Source: Bradyrhizobium sp. AZCC 1719 | GTDB lineage: Bacteria > Pseudomonadota > Alphaproteobacteria > Rhizobiales > Xanthobacteraceae | Assembly (NCBI RefSeq): GCF_036924525.1 | Contig: NZ_JAZHRU010000001.1 | Coordinates: forward strand, 6,415,001 to 6,479,000 | Reading direction: 5' to 3' | DNA: 64,000 nucleotides | In this document: piece by piece, positions 1-8,429 of the stretch | Position numbering within the stretch: position 1 is the stretch's first letter | Layout: each line of letters starts with the position of its first letter | Notes under the pieces: generated by a model | The model's input: the letters and a program-made list of their open reading frames with translations, nothing else | What the model was told of the DNA's origin: nothing | Database searches by the model: none | Position numbers and translations under genes: made by a program

Positions 1-1359
1 GACCTTGTTGTTCCTGAGGTTGTTGTAGTAGAGGCGAGCCTTCAGATCGATCAGCTCGCTATCGGGCTTCCAATCGAGCGCAGAGGTGAAGGTGTTATTG
101 ACAACCCCTTCCGTCGCCTTCTGCAGGTTGCCAATGCTCCCCGCGGAATCATAGTTTCCGGTGTTGAACCTGGAATCGTTCCGCACCCAGCCAAGCGTGA
201 CCTTGACGTCTTCCGTGACCTGCCCCTCGGCTTTCAGAATGCTGGAGCGGACCTCCTGACCGGAGAACAGCAACACATCCCCGGCATAGGTCGCCGCGCT
301 ACTGATGGTGCCGTTCTTGCCGATGTCATAGGCGCCGATATTCTTGTAGCTGATGCCGCCGAGAACGGAAAAGCGATCGGACAGGCGCACCGCAGCGGCC
401 GTCGAACCGTCGAAATTGAACTGGTTGGTCCCGGTGGTGAGGTTGACCTGGCCACCGTACTGCTTGCCCGGCGCGATCAGGTCTTCCGCGAGAAGGGTTC
501 GGAAGTTGACAGAACCGCCCAGCGCGCCGGCGCTGCCGACGCCGGATGTCGTGCTTTTCTCGATGTCGACGGCACGGATAAAGGCCGTATCGACGTAAGT
601 GCGCTGCGTGGCGCCATGTGCGCTGCGCTGAAAGCTTTGCCGCGCGCCATCGATCATGGTGGCGATGCGATCCTGGTCCTGAAGGCCGCGGATATTGATG
701 CTGATGCCCGGGTTCTGCGCTTCAGAGCGGTTGGCATAGACGCCGGCGACATTGTCGAGCAGGTCGCGAGCGTTGCGGGTTGGACTGCTCTCGATCGCCT
801 CGCGCGAGATCACGCTGACGGCGGCCGGCGCCTGATAGACCCAGTCCGGCGTCCCCTGATAGCCGGACCCCGAAATGGCATTTCGGCCACCCGATATAAC
901 CAGTGGATCGAGCTGGGTTGCGCCGGGGATATATACCTCCGCCGCCGCCGACGACGTCGTCGCCCCGATAACGGCGGTGCGATCGGCCGTGACGCGAAAC
1001 GTGATGCCCGTGTTTCGCAACATGAGCGCCAGCGCTTGCTCCGGTGTAAAGCTGCCGTTGACGGCATTCGATGTCAGCCCGCGCGACGTTGCGGCGGACA
1101 ACGTCACCTGAAGGCCGGACTGGCGGCCAAAGGCATTGAGAGCAGCACCGAGTGGCTGCGCAGGAATGTTGAAGTTTCGTGGCGCTGCCGCGTCGCCACC
1201 CTGGACTTGAACTATTCCAGAATCGGGCGACGCCTGTGCGAATGCGCGCGAGGCGCTGTCCGCAGCAACTATCGCCGCAAGAAGACACGCAATACGCCTA
1301 GCGTTCGCAGAACTTTCATTGATTTTGTTGAAAATACTCGACTTAGAAACGCAAGCCAC
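1..1359 (-). CDS. TonB-dependent heme/siderophore receptor, N-terminal part (3' end outside window)
   Basis: Outer-membrane receptor that imports an iron or heme ligand using TonB energy. The reading frame is open without a stop from the window edge to a TAG at about 1381. The only early start in it is GTG at 1359, so 453 codons are visible. The protein begins with a signal-like segment, then an STN (secretin/TonB short N-terminal) domain at about residues 50-110. A plug follows, containing the segments DLLDNVAGVYANR and INIRGLQDQDRIATMIDGARQ, and then the first barrel strands. The plug wording resembles HasR/HmuR-type heme receptors. The STN domain together with the FecR and FecI genes just upstream implies cell-surface signalling. 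The ligand is inferred, not shown. The family is certain, heme specificity is moderate. Confidence 0.85.
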   Translation of the reverse strand, partial: MACVSKSSIFNKINESSANARRIACLLAAIVAADSASRAFAQASPDSGIVQVQGGDAAAPRNFNIPAQPLGAALNAFGRQSGLQVTLSAATSRGLTSNAVNGSFTPEQALALMLRNTGITFRVTADRTAVIGATTSSAAAEVYIPGATQLDPLVISGGRNAISGSGYQGTPDWVYQAPAAVSVISREAIESSPTRNARDLLDNVAGVYANRSEAQNPGISINIRGLQDQDRIATMIDGARQSFQRSAHGATQRTYVDTAFIRAVDIEKSTTSGVGSAGALGGSVNFRTLLAEDLIAPGKQYGGQVNLTTGTNQFNFDGSTAAAVRLSDRFSVLGGISYKNIGAYDIGKNGTISSAATYAGDVLLFSGQEVRSSILKAEGQVTEDVKVTLGWVRNDSRFNTGNYDSAGSIGNLQKATEGVVNNTFTSALDWKPDSELIDLKARLYYNNLRNNKV

Positions 1360-1495
1360 AACCCATACCTCAGCCCGTTGCTACGCATTCTTCTTTCGAA
1401 ATGCGCTTCCCGACTAAAGACGATCGGCTCGATTATTTTTTTCAGGATTTGCCGCGCATTCGGCGCGAGAAACGACTTCGCAGTTTAGATTCGAC

Positions 1496-2503
1496 TTAAA
1501 GTCGTGAAACGATGCGAGCGAAGCGGGAGACCTCGTGAACCTTGCCACCGTGCGGTTGCACCAGCGCACGCAGCGCACGGTCGGGATCGCGCAGGTCATA
1601 CAGGCCGGTGACCGTCTGCTGCGCCAGCGTGATATCGGGAATTGCGATCCAGGCAGCGTGATAGCGCTGTATCTGTTCGACGACGGCGCCGATCGTTGCG
1701 TCGTTGACGAACAGCCTGCCCTCGCGCCATGCGCCAATATCCTCCGGTGCGATATCGCTCCTTGTCATCGCACCCGATTTGCGATCGATGACCAGCATCT
1801 GTCCCGGGGCCAGCACGGCGGGGGGCGTGCGTTGGGTCGCATTGGAGGAGACACCGACTGCCCCCCGTGCGAGCTCCACTTGCGTCGCCGATGATGAGAG
1901 ACGAACATCGAAGGCCGTGCCCGTTACCTCGACCCTCACACCACTCGCCTCGACGACGAACGGCCGTCCCGGATTGCGAATCACATCGAAGAATGCTTCC
2001 CCCGCGAGCAAACGGACCTGACGCCGGTTGGCCGAAAAGTCCGTCTTTATGGCGCTGTCAGCAGCGAGATAGACGGTCGTACCATCTTCGAGTGTCACCA
2101 GCCGGCTTTGTGCAGTCGTGGTGAGATGGTCTGCCTCCAGCCGCACGAGAAGCGAGGGGACGGCAACGACAAGCAGACAGGCAGCCAGACCAATGGCTGA
2201 AACAGGCGCCGCCCACCGCCATCGCCGCCGCGGAACGCGGGACGCCTTGCCGACGCCAGAGGATGGCGCCTGCAACGATTGAGGCCGCCAGACATGCTCA
2301 TATATCGGCTTCCCCTCGCCCAGCAGATGCCAGCTTTCCCGGACCCGGTGCCACGCAGCTCGGTGCTCGCTGGAGCGTGAAAGCCAGGCGTTGAAATCGT
2401 CCCGCACGCGCAAGTCGTCCGCCGCTTCCCGAAGACGCAACAGCCAATCGGCCGCTTCGTCCAGCAGGGCTTCGGGCTTGCCCCCATTCTTATTCAGCGA
2501 CAT
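1496..2503 (-). CDS. FecR-family transmembrane anti-sigma regulator
   Basis: Inner-membrane regulator that holds or activates the neighbouring ECF sigma factor when the receptor is occupied. The N-terminus has the DUF4880-type helical region (EAADWLLRLREA, FNAWLSRSSEHRAAW), then one membrane helix around residues 95-115 and a periplasmic FecR domain (LVTLEDGTTVYLAADSA, GEAFFDV). The frame is open to an ATG at 2530, but I chose the ATG at 2503 because it has an AGGA ribosome site eight bases upstream and the 2530 start has none. The product is about 335 residues, normal for FecR. It lies between the sigma factor and the STN-containing receptor, the classic fecI-fecR-receptor order. Confidence 0.88.
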   Translation of the reverse strand: MSLNKNGGKPEALLDEAADWLLRLREAADDLRVRDDFNAWLSRSSEHRAAWHRVRESWHLLGEGKPIYEHVWRPQSLQAPSSGVGKASRVPRRRWRWAAPVSAIGLAACLLVVAVPSLLVRLEADHLTTTAQSRLVTLEDGTTVYLAADSAIKTDFSANRRQVRLLAGEAFFDVIRNPGRPFVVEASGVRVEVTGTAFDVRLSSSATQVELARGAVGVSSNATQRTPPAVLAPGQMLVIDRKSGAMTRSDIAPEDIGAWREGRLFVNDATIGAVVEQIQRYHAAWIAIPDITLAQQTVTGLYDLRDPDRALRALVQPHGGKVHEVSRFARIVSRL

Positions 2504-2610
2504 CCCGTGATCCTCGTCCCGGAACCTCATCCCCAGAGCATGCGATCATGTCTCGCCTGCTCTGAATAGACGAATAGGTCGGAGCTCTTTTTCACACCGG
2601 GAGAATTATG

Positions 2611-3123
2611 TCACGTATGATCGCGACCAGTCCGCTTCGCGATATCCACCAGAGCCGCATGGATCATCCGGTGCACCGTTGCGACGGAGAGACCGAGATG
2701 CGCCGCAATGTCCTGAAGCTTATGCCCTCCAAAACGGTGCATTTCGACGGCAATCCTGGTTTCCGTCGGCATTTCAGCGAGCATCGCAGCGATCTGGCGG
2801 ATGTCGTCGCGCAACAAGGCGCTCTGTTCCGGCGAGGCCTCAGGGCGCGGCATCGCCCAATAGGACGTCTCGTCGAGTGGATCCCGGCTTTCGAGCTTTT
2901 TGCGCCGCAGGAGATCGAGCGAGAGATTGCGGACGATGCGGTAGAGATAGGCTGCGGGTTGCTCGGGCACGTCGGCTGCTGGCCGTGGCGGCACGAATTT
3001 GAGGAACGCTTCCTGCACGATGTCCTCGGCGGTCTCGCGGGAGCCGAGAATTGGTGTCGCGTATTCGATCAGAGCTGCACGATGTGCGAGAAAGATTACG
3101 CTGCGGGTATCGCTCCCCTTCAC
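2611..3123 (-). CDS. ECF RNA polymerase sigma factor, FecI type
   Basis: Extracytoplasmic-function sigma factor of 170 residues that should direct transcription of the receptor gene. Region 2 is visible as ETAEDIVQEAFLKF and AAYLYRIVRNLSLDLLRR. Region 4 is visible as LAEMPTETRIAVEMHRFGG followed by a helix-turn-helix (LQDIAAHLGLSVATVHRMI). The length is typical of the family. Transcription order on the minus strand is sigma factor, FecR, receptor, with 107 bases between sigma factor and FecR. Its own promoter should lie in the 306-base gap up to tonB, where I see no clear Fur, Irr or RirA operator. Confidence 0.9.
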   Translation of the reverse strand: MKGSDTRSVIFLAHRAALIEYATPILGSRETAEDIVQEAFLKFVPPRPAADVPEQPAAYLYRIVRNLSLDLLRRKKLESRDPLDETSYWAMPRPEASPEQSALLRDDIRQIAAMLAEMPTETRIAVEMHRFGGHKLQDIAAHLGLSVATVHRMIHAALVDIAKRTGRDHT

Positions 3124-3429
3124 GTCAAGCGCTCCACCGGAGGATTGGCGCAGGCCGATCGCGGGATTGCCAAAAGGTCGCGCAAATCACACCCCCACCT
3201 GCGATGTTCGTCGCATGCACGGTCGTCACACTAAGTGCTGGTCCCTCTCATCCCTGCCCGGACGTCAAAGCCTGGAATGCTCCACAGGCAGCTATCGCGA
3301 GGCCCCAACCCGCTTTCTCTCTAATGGTGCCTCAGGCGTTTCACAACTACGGATGTTTAGATAGGCTCCAAGCAGCAGATTTGGCTCGTCCTAAGATCGA
3401 TCTATTGAATCTACGGGTATCGTCCCACT
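3124..3429. other. Intergenic region upstream of the ECF sigma gene
   Basis: About 306 bases between the end of tonB and the start of the sigma factor. Short open frames on both strands have no recognisable protein features. It presumably contains the sigma-gene promoter, read leftward. I could not identify a convincing iron-responsive operator or terminator. Confidence 0.4.
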
Positions 3430-4308
3430 TCAGGGGTCGTATCGGATGGGAACGGTGAGCGTGAGGGCACTGTCTGCGACATCCGGCGGGGGTGCCGGCA
3501 CGGGACTGGCACTGCGGGGCGTCGAAACAGCCTTCGCGTCCAGCACCGGATTTCCGGAGCTTCGGACGAGACGCGAACTCAATACGCCGCCCGAGCGGTT
3601 GATGACGAAAGCCACCACGGCCGTGCCCAATGCCCCGTTCGGGCTTCCACCTTTATGCCGAAGGAGGTGAGCGTTGACGCTGCTCCGCCATGTGGCGGGT
3701 GATGTCGAGGGACTGAAGGCCGAACTCGACGACGGCGCGGCCGCCCGATCCGCCCGCGGATTTGACGTCGCCAACGGCGCCGTGGTGCGATCTATCTTGC
3801 GGTCGTCCGGCTTCTTGCGCTCGGCCATCTTTTTTGGCGGTGGCTTCCTGGCGGCCTTCGGCTGCGGCGGTGGCGGCGTCAAGGTGGCTTCCGCATTCGC
3901 CACTTCCGGCAGCTTTGGCGCCTCGATTTCCGGCGGCGGTGTTGGCGGCAGCGGGACGTCCTCAACTGGCTTCTTCACCTCCATGACGACCGGCTCGGGC
4001 TTTTCCTCCGGCAGTTCGGCAGGCTTGTCGCTCTTTTCCTCCATCGGGGAAGGTTGCGCTTCAGTCATCCGTTCATCGGGCGGCAGTTGATCCGGCGGCG
4101 CTTCGGGCGCAACGGCCAGTGGCGCCAACTCCATCATCACAGCGGCTGGCGGTTCGCCCGCAGCCGAGGCTTCTTTCCGGTTGAGCACCAGCCATATCGC
4201 CCCCGCATGCAGCCCTACAACTGCGGCACCCGCCAGCGTCCATCGCAGCACGGAATGCAATGCGACACCATCTGGCCGCGCGTCGGGATCACGCCAGCCG
4301 AATCTCAT
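3430..4308 (-). CDS. tonB: TonB-family energy transducer
   Basis: Links the inner-membrane ExbB/ExbD proton motor to outer-membrane receptors. A single N-terminal membrane anchor lies at about residues 25-45. A long proline-rich spacer follows (residues 60-160, with PPPTPPPEIEAPKLPE and repeated EEKPEP/KKP stretches), then a C-terminal TonB domain (AVVAFVINRSGGVLSSRLVRSSGNPVLDAKA). The gene is 292 residues and overlaps the end of exbD by four bases (ATGA), so translation is coupled. The order exbB-exbD-tonB followed by FecI/FecR/receptor suggests a dedicated transducer for the receptor at the left edge. Confidence 0.93.
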   Translation of the reverse strand: MRFGWRDPDARPDGVALHSVLRWTLAGAAVVGLHAGAIWLVLNRKEASAAGEPPAAVMMELAPLAVAPEAPPDQLPPDERMTEAQPSPMEEKSDKPAELPEEKPEPVVMEVKKPVEDVPLPPTPPPEIEAPKLPEVANAEATLTPPPPQPKAARKPPPKKMAERKKPDDRKIDRTTAPLATSNPRADRAAAPSSSSAFSPSTSPATWRSSVNAHLLRHKGGSPNGALGTAVVAFVINRSGGVLSSRLVRSSGNPVLDAKAVSTPRSASPVPAPPPDVADSALTLTVPIRYDP

Positions 4309-4802
4309 GGCCGCTGCGCCGGCGCGGCCTGTTGCGCAGGGGATGACGCGCCGGACAACTGTCCGCCGATTGCGCGGCTCTGCCCGCTATCTTCCAGCCC
4401 AACCAGCGCGACCTTGAGATAGCCCGCATCGCGCAGCAGATTCATCACCCCCATCAAGTCGCGATAGGCGATCACGCCGTCGGCGCGCAGGAATATCCGC
4501 TGCTGGCGATCACTGCCCGTCTGCCTGTCGAGCGTCGCCTGCAACGCGCCACGCGGCACATCCTCGTTGCCGAGCGCCAGGGTGAGGTCCGGCTTGACGC
4601 TGAGAAAGATCGGCTTGTCCGGCCGGGCCTGCGGCGGCGCGCTGGAGACCGGCAACTCGACCGCCACATCGACGGTCGACAAGGGAGCGGCCACCATAAA
4701 GATGATAAGGAGGACAAGCATGACGTCGATAAAGGGCGTGACGTTGATCTCCGAGAGTTCGGCGAGGTCGCCGTCCTGCGGGTCCCTGAGCGAGACTGCC
4801 AT
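4305..4802 (-). CDS. exbD: Biopolymer transport protein ExbD
   Basis: Small inner-membrane component of the TonB motor complex. One N-terminal transmembrane helix (FIDVMLVLLIIFMVAAPL, about residues 25-43) carries the essential aspartate of ExbD/TolR proteins in FIDVML. A periplasmic domain of about 120 residues follows. The length of 165 residues is slightly above the usual 140 because of an Ala/Gln-rich tail (GASSPAQQAAPAQ). The gene starts six bases after exbB and overlaps tonB by four bases, so the three genes form one transcription unit. Confidence 0.94.
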   Translation of the reverse strand: MAVSLRDPQDGDLAELSEINVTPFIDVMLVLLIIFMVAAPLSTVDVAVELPVSSAPPQARPDKPIFLSVKPDLTLALGNEDVPRGALQATLDRQTGSDRQQRIFLRADGVIAYRDLMGVMNLLRDAGYLKVALVGLEDSGQSRAIGGQLSGASSPAQQAAPAQRP

Positions 4803-4808
4803 GATCGC

Positions 4809-5906
4809 TCACTCCGCCGCCGATGCGATAGTGCTCATCTTCGGAACGGCATGGATGATCTTTGCGGGCGCAATGCCCTTCTCCTGCCGTTCCAGGTCGC
4901 GCGACATGTGCTGCAGGACTTCGCCCGAAGCGTCTGACAGCAATGCGCGGTAGCCGGCTATGGCGCGGGCAAAGACGTTATAGATGATCACCGCCGGAAT
5001 AGCCGCGACAAGGCCGATGGCGGTCGCGAGCAATGCTTCGGCGATTCCGGGCGCAACGACGGCGAGGTTCGTCGTCTTCGATTGCGAGATGCCGATGAAC
5101 GAATTCATGATACCCCACACCGTGCCGAACAGGCCGACGAACGGCGCCGTTGCGCCGATCGTCGCGAGAAGTCCGGTGCCCCGCGCCATGTCTCGGCTCG
5201 CTTTTGCCTCGATGCGGGACAGCGCTATCGCGAGACGCTCCTTGATCCCTTCGGCGGACAGATCGGTCGAGCGCTGCAGTTCCTGAAGCGCAGCATTGAC
5301 CAGATCGGCGACGCGGCCATTCTTCGTCCATCCGGCATTGATCTCTCGTGATGCGTCTGCGAGGCTTTCGGCGCCACTCAGCTTGCGCGTGGCGCTACGG
5401 GCGTTGCGTTTGGCGCCTGTGAGTTCGACGCCCTTGGCCAACCACACCGTCCAGGTCAATAGCGATGCAAAGGCAAGGCCGACCATCACCACCTTCACGA
5501 CCATGTCCGCCTGCATGAACATGCTCCACGGCGACAGATCGTGCGGAAGCGTCGCGGAGCCGGCTGCCGGGGCGACGACTGGCGCATTCGATGGTACCGG
5601 CGCAGCGGCCGGGGGTTCGGCCATTGCCGGTGACACCTGCGGCAGCGGCGCCGCCGATATCGCGGCGTCAGCGCCGACAGATGTCGCTGATGATGGCGAT
5701 GTCACTGGCCGCTCCACACCGGGCGCGGGAGATGCAGGAGACGACGGCAGCGGCGATGCGGGTTGCGCCTGGGCCGTCGGCTCCCCTTCCTGGGCCGCCA
5801 CTGGGCCGACAACACCGGCCGACACGACAAGCGCCATCAACGCCATCCGCCCAAACCTGCACCCTGTCTGCAGCGCTTCGGCCAGTTTCGTCATCTCGCC
5901 CATCAT
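4809..5906 (-). CDS. exbB: TonB-system biopolymer transport protein ExbB
   Basis: Proton-channel subunit of the TonB motor. It has a cleavable-looking signal (residues 15-38), then a low-complexity Ala/Pro/Ser region to about residue 110. Three transmembrane segments of the MotA/TolQ/ExbB domain follow (VVKVVMVGLAFASLLTWTVWL; GLLATIGATAPFVGLFGTVWG; ALLATAIGLVAAIPAVIIYN). The long N-terminal extension is characteristic of TIGR02797-type ExbB in Proteobacteria. The start at 5906 has a GGAAG ribosome site eight bases upstream. It is the first gene of the exbB-exbD-tonB operon, so the operon promoter should lie to its right. Confidence 0.93.
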   Translation of the reverse strand: MMGEMTKLAEALQTGCRFGRMALMALVVSAGVVGPVAAQEGEPTAQAQPASPLPSSPASPAPGVERPVTSPSSATSVGADAAISAAPLPQVSPAMAEPPAAAPVPSNAPVVAPAAGSATLPHDLSPWSMFMQADMVVKVVMVGLAFASLLTWTVWLAKGVELTGAKRNARSATRKLSGAESLADASREINAGWTKNGRVADLVNAALQELQRSTDLSAEGIKERLAIALSRIEAKASRDMARGTGLLATIGATAPFVGLFGTVWGIMNSFIGISQSKTTNLAVVAPGIAEALLATAIGLVAAIPAVIIYNVFARAIAGYRALLSDASGEVLQHMSRDLERQEKGIAPAKIIHAVPKMSTIASAAE

Positions 5907-6343
5907 CGTTCAATCTTCCATTCTCGTTCAACCGCGCACGTCATGAGGCGCGTAAGCGCCTTTCACCGGCAGGGCCTGTATCAATATTATCGTCACGCCA
6001 GCCGCGGCCTTGCGGCTCCTCCAAGGTAAGACGTTTAAGGATGATGTTTTTCCCAGCGGTCGGGGTACTATTTTCGCGCAGCCGCCATTTGCCGACGGCA
6101 CGCCTGCGTCAATTCTAGGCGCTGCGTACACTTATGCTTCGCACCAGCGAAATTTTAGAAACGCTCAAAATCGAGAAGGCGACCGACCGCGCCGAGATGG
6201 ATTATTCCGGCAGCGGAACCGCTGCAGTATTGATCGTTCGGCCGTGAACATGAAAGGGACTTCCGGAGCGGGCCGTGGGCTCAACGTAGACGTCGAACCC
6301 CACCGATATGTACGAGATCGGCAGGGCTCGCGCGCATCATGGC
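5907..6343. other. Intergenic region upstream of exbB
   Basis: A 437-base stretch with no gene that I can support. It must contain the leftward exbB promoter. Near 6153-6163 there is a TTTAGAA-like half-site that recalls the Irr control element, but no matching partner half-site at normal spacing, so I do not call an operator. The small frames here have no protein-like composition. Confidence 0.4.
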
Positions 6344-6652
6344 TTATGCACGTCCGACAGCCTGCATGATACGCAGATCAGCAGATGGGATGGCTTCTAT
6401 TGACGCGGCCAATGTCGCCTGCAGAACCGCGATATCGGTACGCGGATTTGGCTTCCAGCCGCAGGGACAACCGCCATCGGTGCCATGCTGATCGGCAACT
6501 TCCTTGTAGATTGCTCCGAGGGCGGACGCGGCGAGGTTCATCACCGTCATGGGCGGAAGCTGACTGGTACGAAGAACGTCGCAGAAGGCGGCCATCATGG
6601 ACCGATGCATCTCTGCGCCTGCAGACTCGTTGTCGGGGCCTGACTGCGTCAC
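6344..6652 (-). CDS. Conserved small hypothetical protein (102 aa)
   Basis: Soluble protein of unknown function. The start is a GTG at 6652, preceded by a strong GAGGAGG ribosome site seven bases upstream, which argues that this is a real gene. The protein has no signal peptide or membrane segment. It contains a CPCGW motif near residue 65 followed by PNPRTDIAVLQATL and an amphipathic helical C-terminus. The wording is reminiscent of short hypothetical proteins common in Bradyrhizobium, but I cannot name the family. It stands alone between the exbB promoter region and the SAF-domain oxidoreductase. The two close cysteines could bind a metal or be redox active, which is speculation. Confidence 0.6.
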   Translation of the reverse strand: MTQSGPDNESAGAEMHRSMMAAFCDVLRTSQLPPMTVMNLAASALGAIYKEVADQHGTDGGCPCGWKPNPRTDIAVLQATLAASIEAIPSADLRIMQAVGRA

Positions 6653-7031
6653 TGCTCGCCTCCTCTTCTTTGTCTCGTCATGACGGGCAGCCGCGGCAAT
6701 CCCGATGCGCTGAGAAGAGCTCCGCGCATCGACCCCATCAATGCCGAGGACCGTTACGCCCTGTTGTAGTCGCCATCAAGCCATCGGGCGTCTAATAGCA
6801 ATTTGAAACATTCGAAATCTGGAAGCGCGGGCGCCTTGCCGTTGCATGTCAATCGCTTAGACAACTTCTAAGTCCGATTCTGTTTTGCTGGACGGACGGC
6901 GCCTCCGCCGCCGGCGTCCGAGCCGCACGATCATGCGATGGGAATTGTAGTAACGGGAAGACTAACGCGTAGCGACCGCGGGCATTGGAGGCGTCGGGCC
7001 GCCGCGGTTGGCGCATTGACAGAGCAACAAG
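6653..7031. other. Gene-free stretch
   Basis: About 380 bases between the small hypothetical gene and the SAF-domain oxidoreductase, whose 3' end is at 7032. A 29-codon frame at 6680-6769 looks slightly protein-like but has no ribosome site. No terminator, repeat or RNA gene was recognised. Confidence 0.4.
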
Positions 7032-8393
7032 CTAGGCGCGTTTTCGTGTAGCGGCCGGGGAATAGAGCGCCTCCTGCTCGCGTCGGATACGCACTGCGGG
7101 CAGCGTCTCGTCGATCGCTACATCGGCCCAGGTGATGCAGGAGTCTTTGGCCACTGGCCGGATCAGTCGCACATTGTGAGCAAGGCCCAGCGGCAGATAT
7201 CCCTTCGCCAGCGATGTGCTGGCAGGCGTTAGCTTTCCGAAGACGGTGTAACCTCCTTCCCCATCGAGCATATCCCCCGGACGCAAATCCTTCTTCGCGG
7301 TAGCGGCAACATCGGCATTGAAGCTAGTTGCAACACCCGTCGGTTCGCCGCGAAGTGCGATGGCTGCAACCGAAATTCCGAGTTCCAGACCGATGAGGTG
7401 CCATTTCTTGTAGGAGCTCATGTAACGGCCAGTCGGATCCGTGACGACCTTGTACTCCTCGAAGCAATTGCGGATGTATTCACTGTCGCCTTCGAAGCAA
7501 ACCCAAACGCCCTTTCGAATATCGTTGGGGATCAGAGCGCCGTCGGCCGTGAGGCAGGACACGACCTCGACTTGACCCTTGGCCTCCAACACTCCTCCTT
7601 CAGAGCGGGGGCGCATCAGCGTAGGAATGTCGTCGACTGATCCCGGAGGGAACGCAAGCCCCTGCGACGGCGCCTCTAGGCCGGTCGCGTTCGCTATCGC
7701 AGCGGATTCGATCGCCGGCTTCGATCCGTCAAGGAAAGCGTTGAACATCTTCGGGTTCATGCCACCGCGTGCAGCCTGCTCGGCGGTCAGCCCCCAGTGA
7801 TCCCAGACCGTTTCAGGCGTCGATTCCCGATATTGCGGCAGCCATTTGTGACCGCGACCAGCCGCGACCACTGGGAAGCCGCATGCCCTCGCCCAGTCAA
7901 CGAGATCACAAGCCAAAGCCGGTTGATCGCCATAGGCAAGGCTGTAAATCACACCTGCCTGCCTGGCTTTATGCGCCAGGATCGGTCCGCAGAACGCATC
8001 AGCTTCGACCGTCACGTTGATGATCGGCTTGCCGGCCGAAAATGCTGCCAGACAATGTTCGACGGCAGCCACCGGGTTACCGGTGCATTCGGCAATCAGG
8101 TCAATGCCGTGGTAATTGACAAGCGCTTCCCAGTTGTCGGTCAGGAAGGTCGAGCCATTCTCAAGGGCATCATCAAGAGAGACTGCGCCATACCGCTCCT
8201 CGGTCCATCCGACGCGCTTCAGGTTCTCGATCGCACGAGATGGCGATAGATCGGCGATGCCGACGAGGTGCACACCGGGCGTACGCAGAACCTGATGAAG
8301 GTACATCGCCCCGAACTTTCCCGCACCGATCAACCCGACCTTGATCGGGCGTCGCACTGCTTCGCGCTCGAGGAGTTTTGCGTAGAGGTTCAC
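7032..8393 (-). CDS. NAD(P)-dependent oxidoreductase with C-terminal SAF domain (homoserine dehydrogenase-like)
   Basis: Probable cytoplasmic dehydrogenase of a sugar-acid or polyol pathway. The N-terminal Rossmann fold has the nucleotide-binding loop VGLIGAGKFGAMY (residues 18-30). A middle catalytic part contains AECTGNPVAAVEH. A SAF/AFP-like domain closes the protein (about residues 355-435: KKDLRPGDMLDGEGGYTVFGK). Proteins of this build are often mislabelled FlgA because of the SAF domain. The start is GTG at 8393 with GGAGAG seven bases upstream, giving 453 residues. It lies 36 bases downstream of a LysR regulator on the same strand and opposite an SDR/transketolase operon, so it may serve that pathway. 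The substrate is unknown. Confidence 0.8.
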   Translation of the reverse strand: MNLYAKLLEREAVRRPIKVGLIGAGKFGAMYLHQVLRTPGVHLVGIADLSPSRAIENLKRVGWTEERYGAVSLDDALENGSTFLTDNWEALVNYHGIDLIAECTGNPVAAVEHCLAAFSAGKPIINVTVEADAFCGPILAHKARQAGVIYSLAYGDQPALACDLVDWARACGFPVVAAGRGHKWLPQYRESTPETVWDHWGLTAEQAARGGMNPKMFNAFLDGSKPAIESAAIANATGLEAPSQGLAFPPGSVDDIPTLMRPRSEGGVLEAKGQVEVVSCLTADGALIPNDIRKGVWVCFEGDSEYIRNCFEEYKVVTDPTGRYMSSYKKWHLIGLELGISVAAIALRGEPTGVATSFNADVAATAKKDLRPGDMLDGEGGYTVFGKLTPASTSLAKGYLPLGLAHNVRLIRPVAKDSCITWADVAIDETLPAVRIRREQEALYSPAATRKRA

Positions 8394-8429
8394 GATGTCT
8401 CTCCAGTCATTAAGTAGCGCTGCCTTGTT

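Noticed and set aside
616..1488. A 290-codon frame on the plus strand opposite the left-edge receptor
   Set aside because: It is the exact complementary register of the receptor gene, very rich in arginine, and has no family features; the minus-strand frame encodes STN and plug domains.
6100..6170. Irr-type iron control element upstream of exbB
   Set aside because: TTTAGAA and TTCTAG half-sites occur, but about 40 bases apart and not in the required arrangement.
6680..6769. A 29-codon plus-strand frame ending in a protein-like IDPINAEDRYALL sequence
   Set aside because: It has no ribosome site and no upstream extension, and I recognise no family. It could be the remnant of a gene, but the evidence is too thin.
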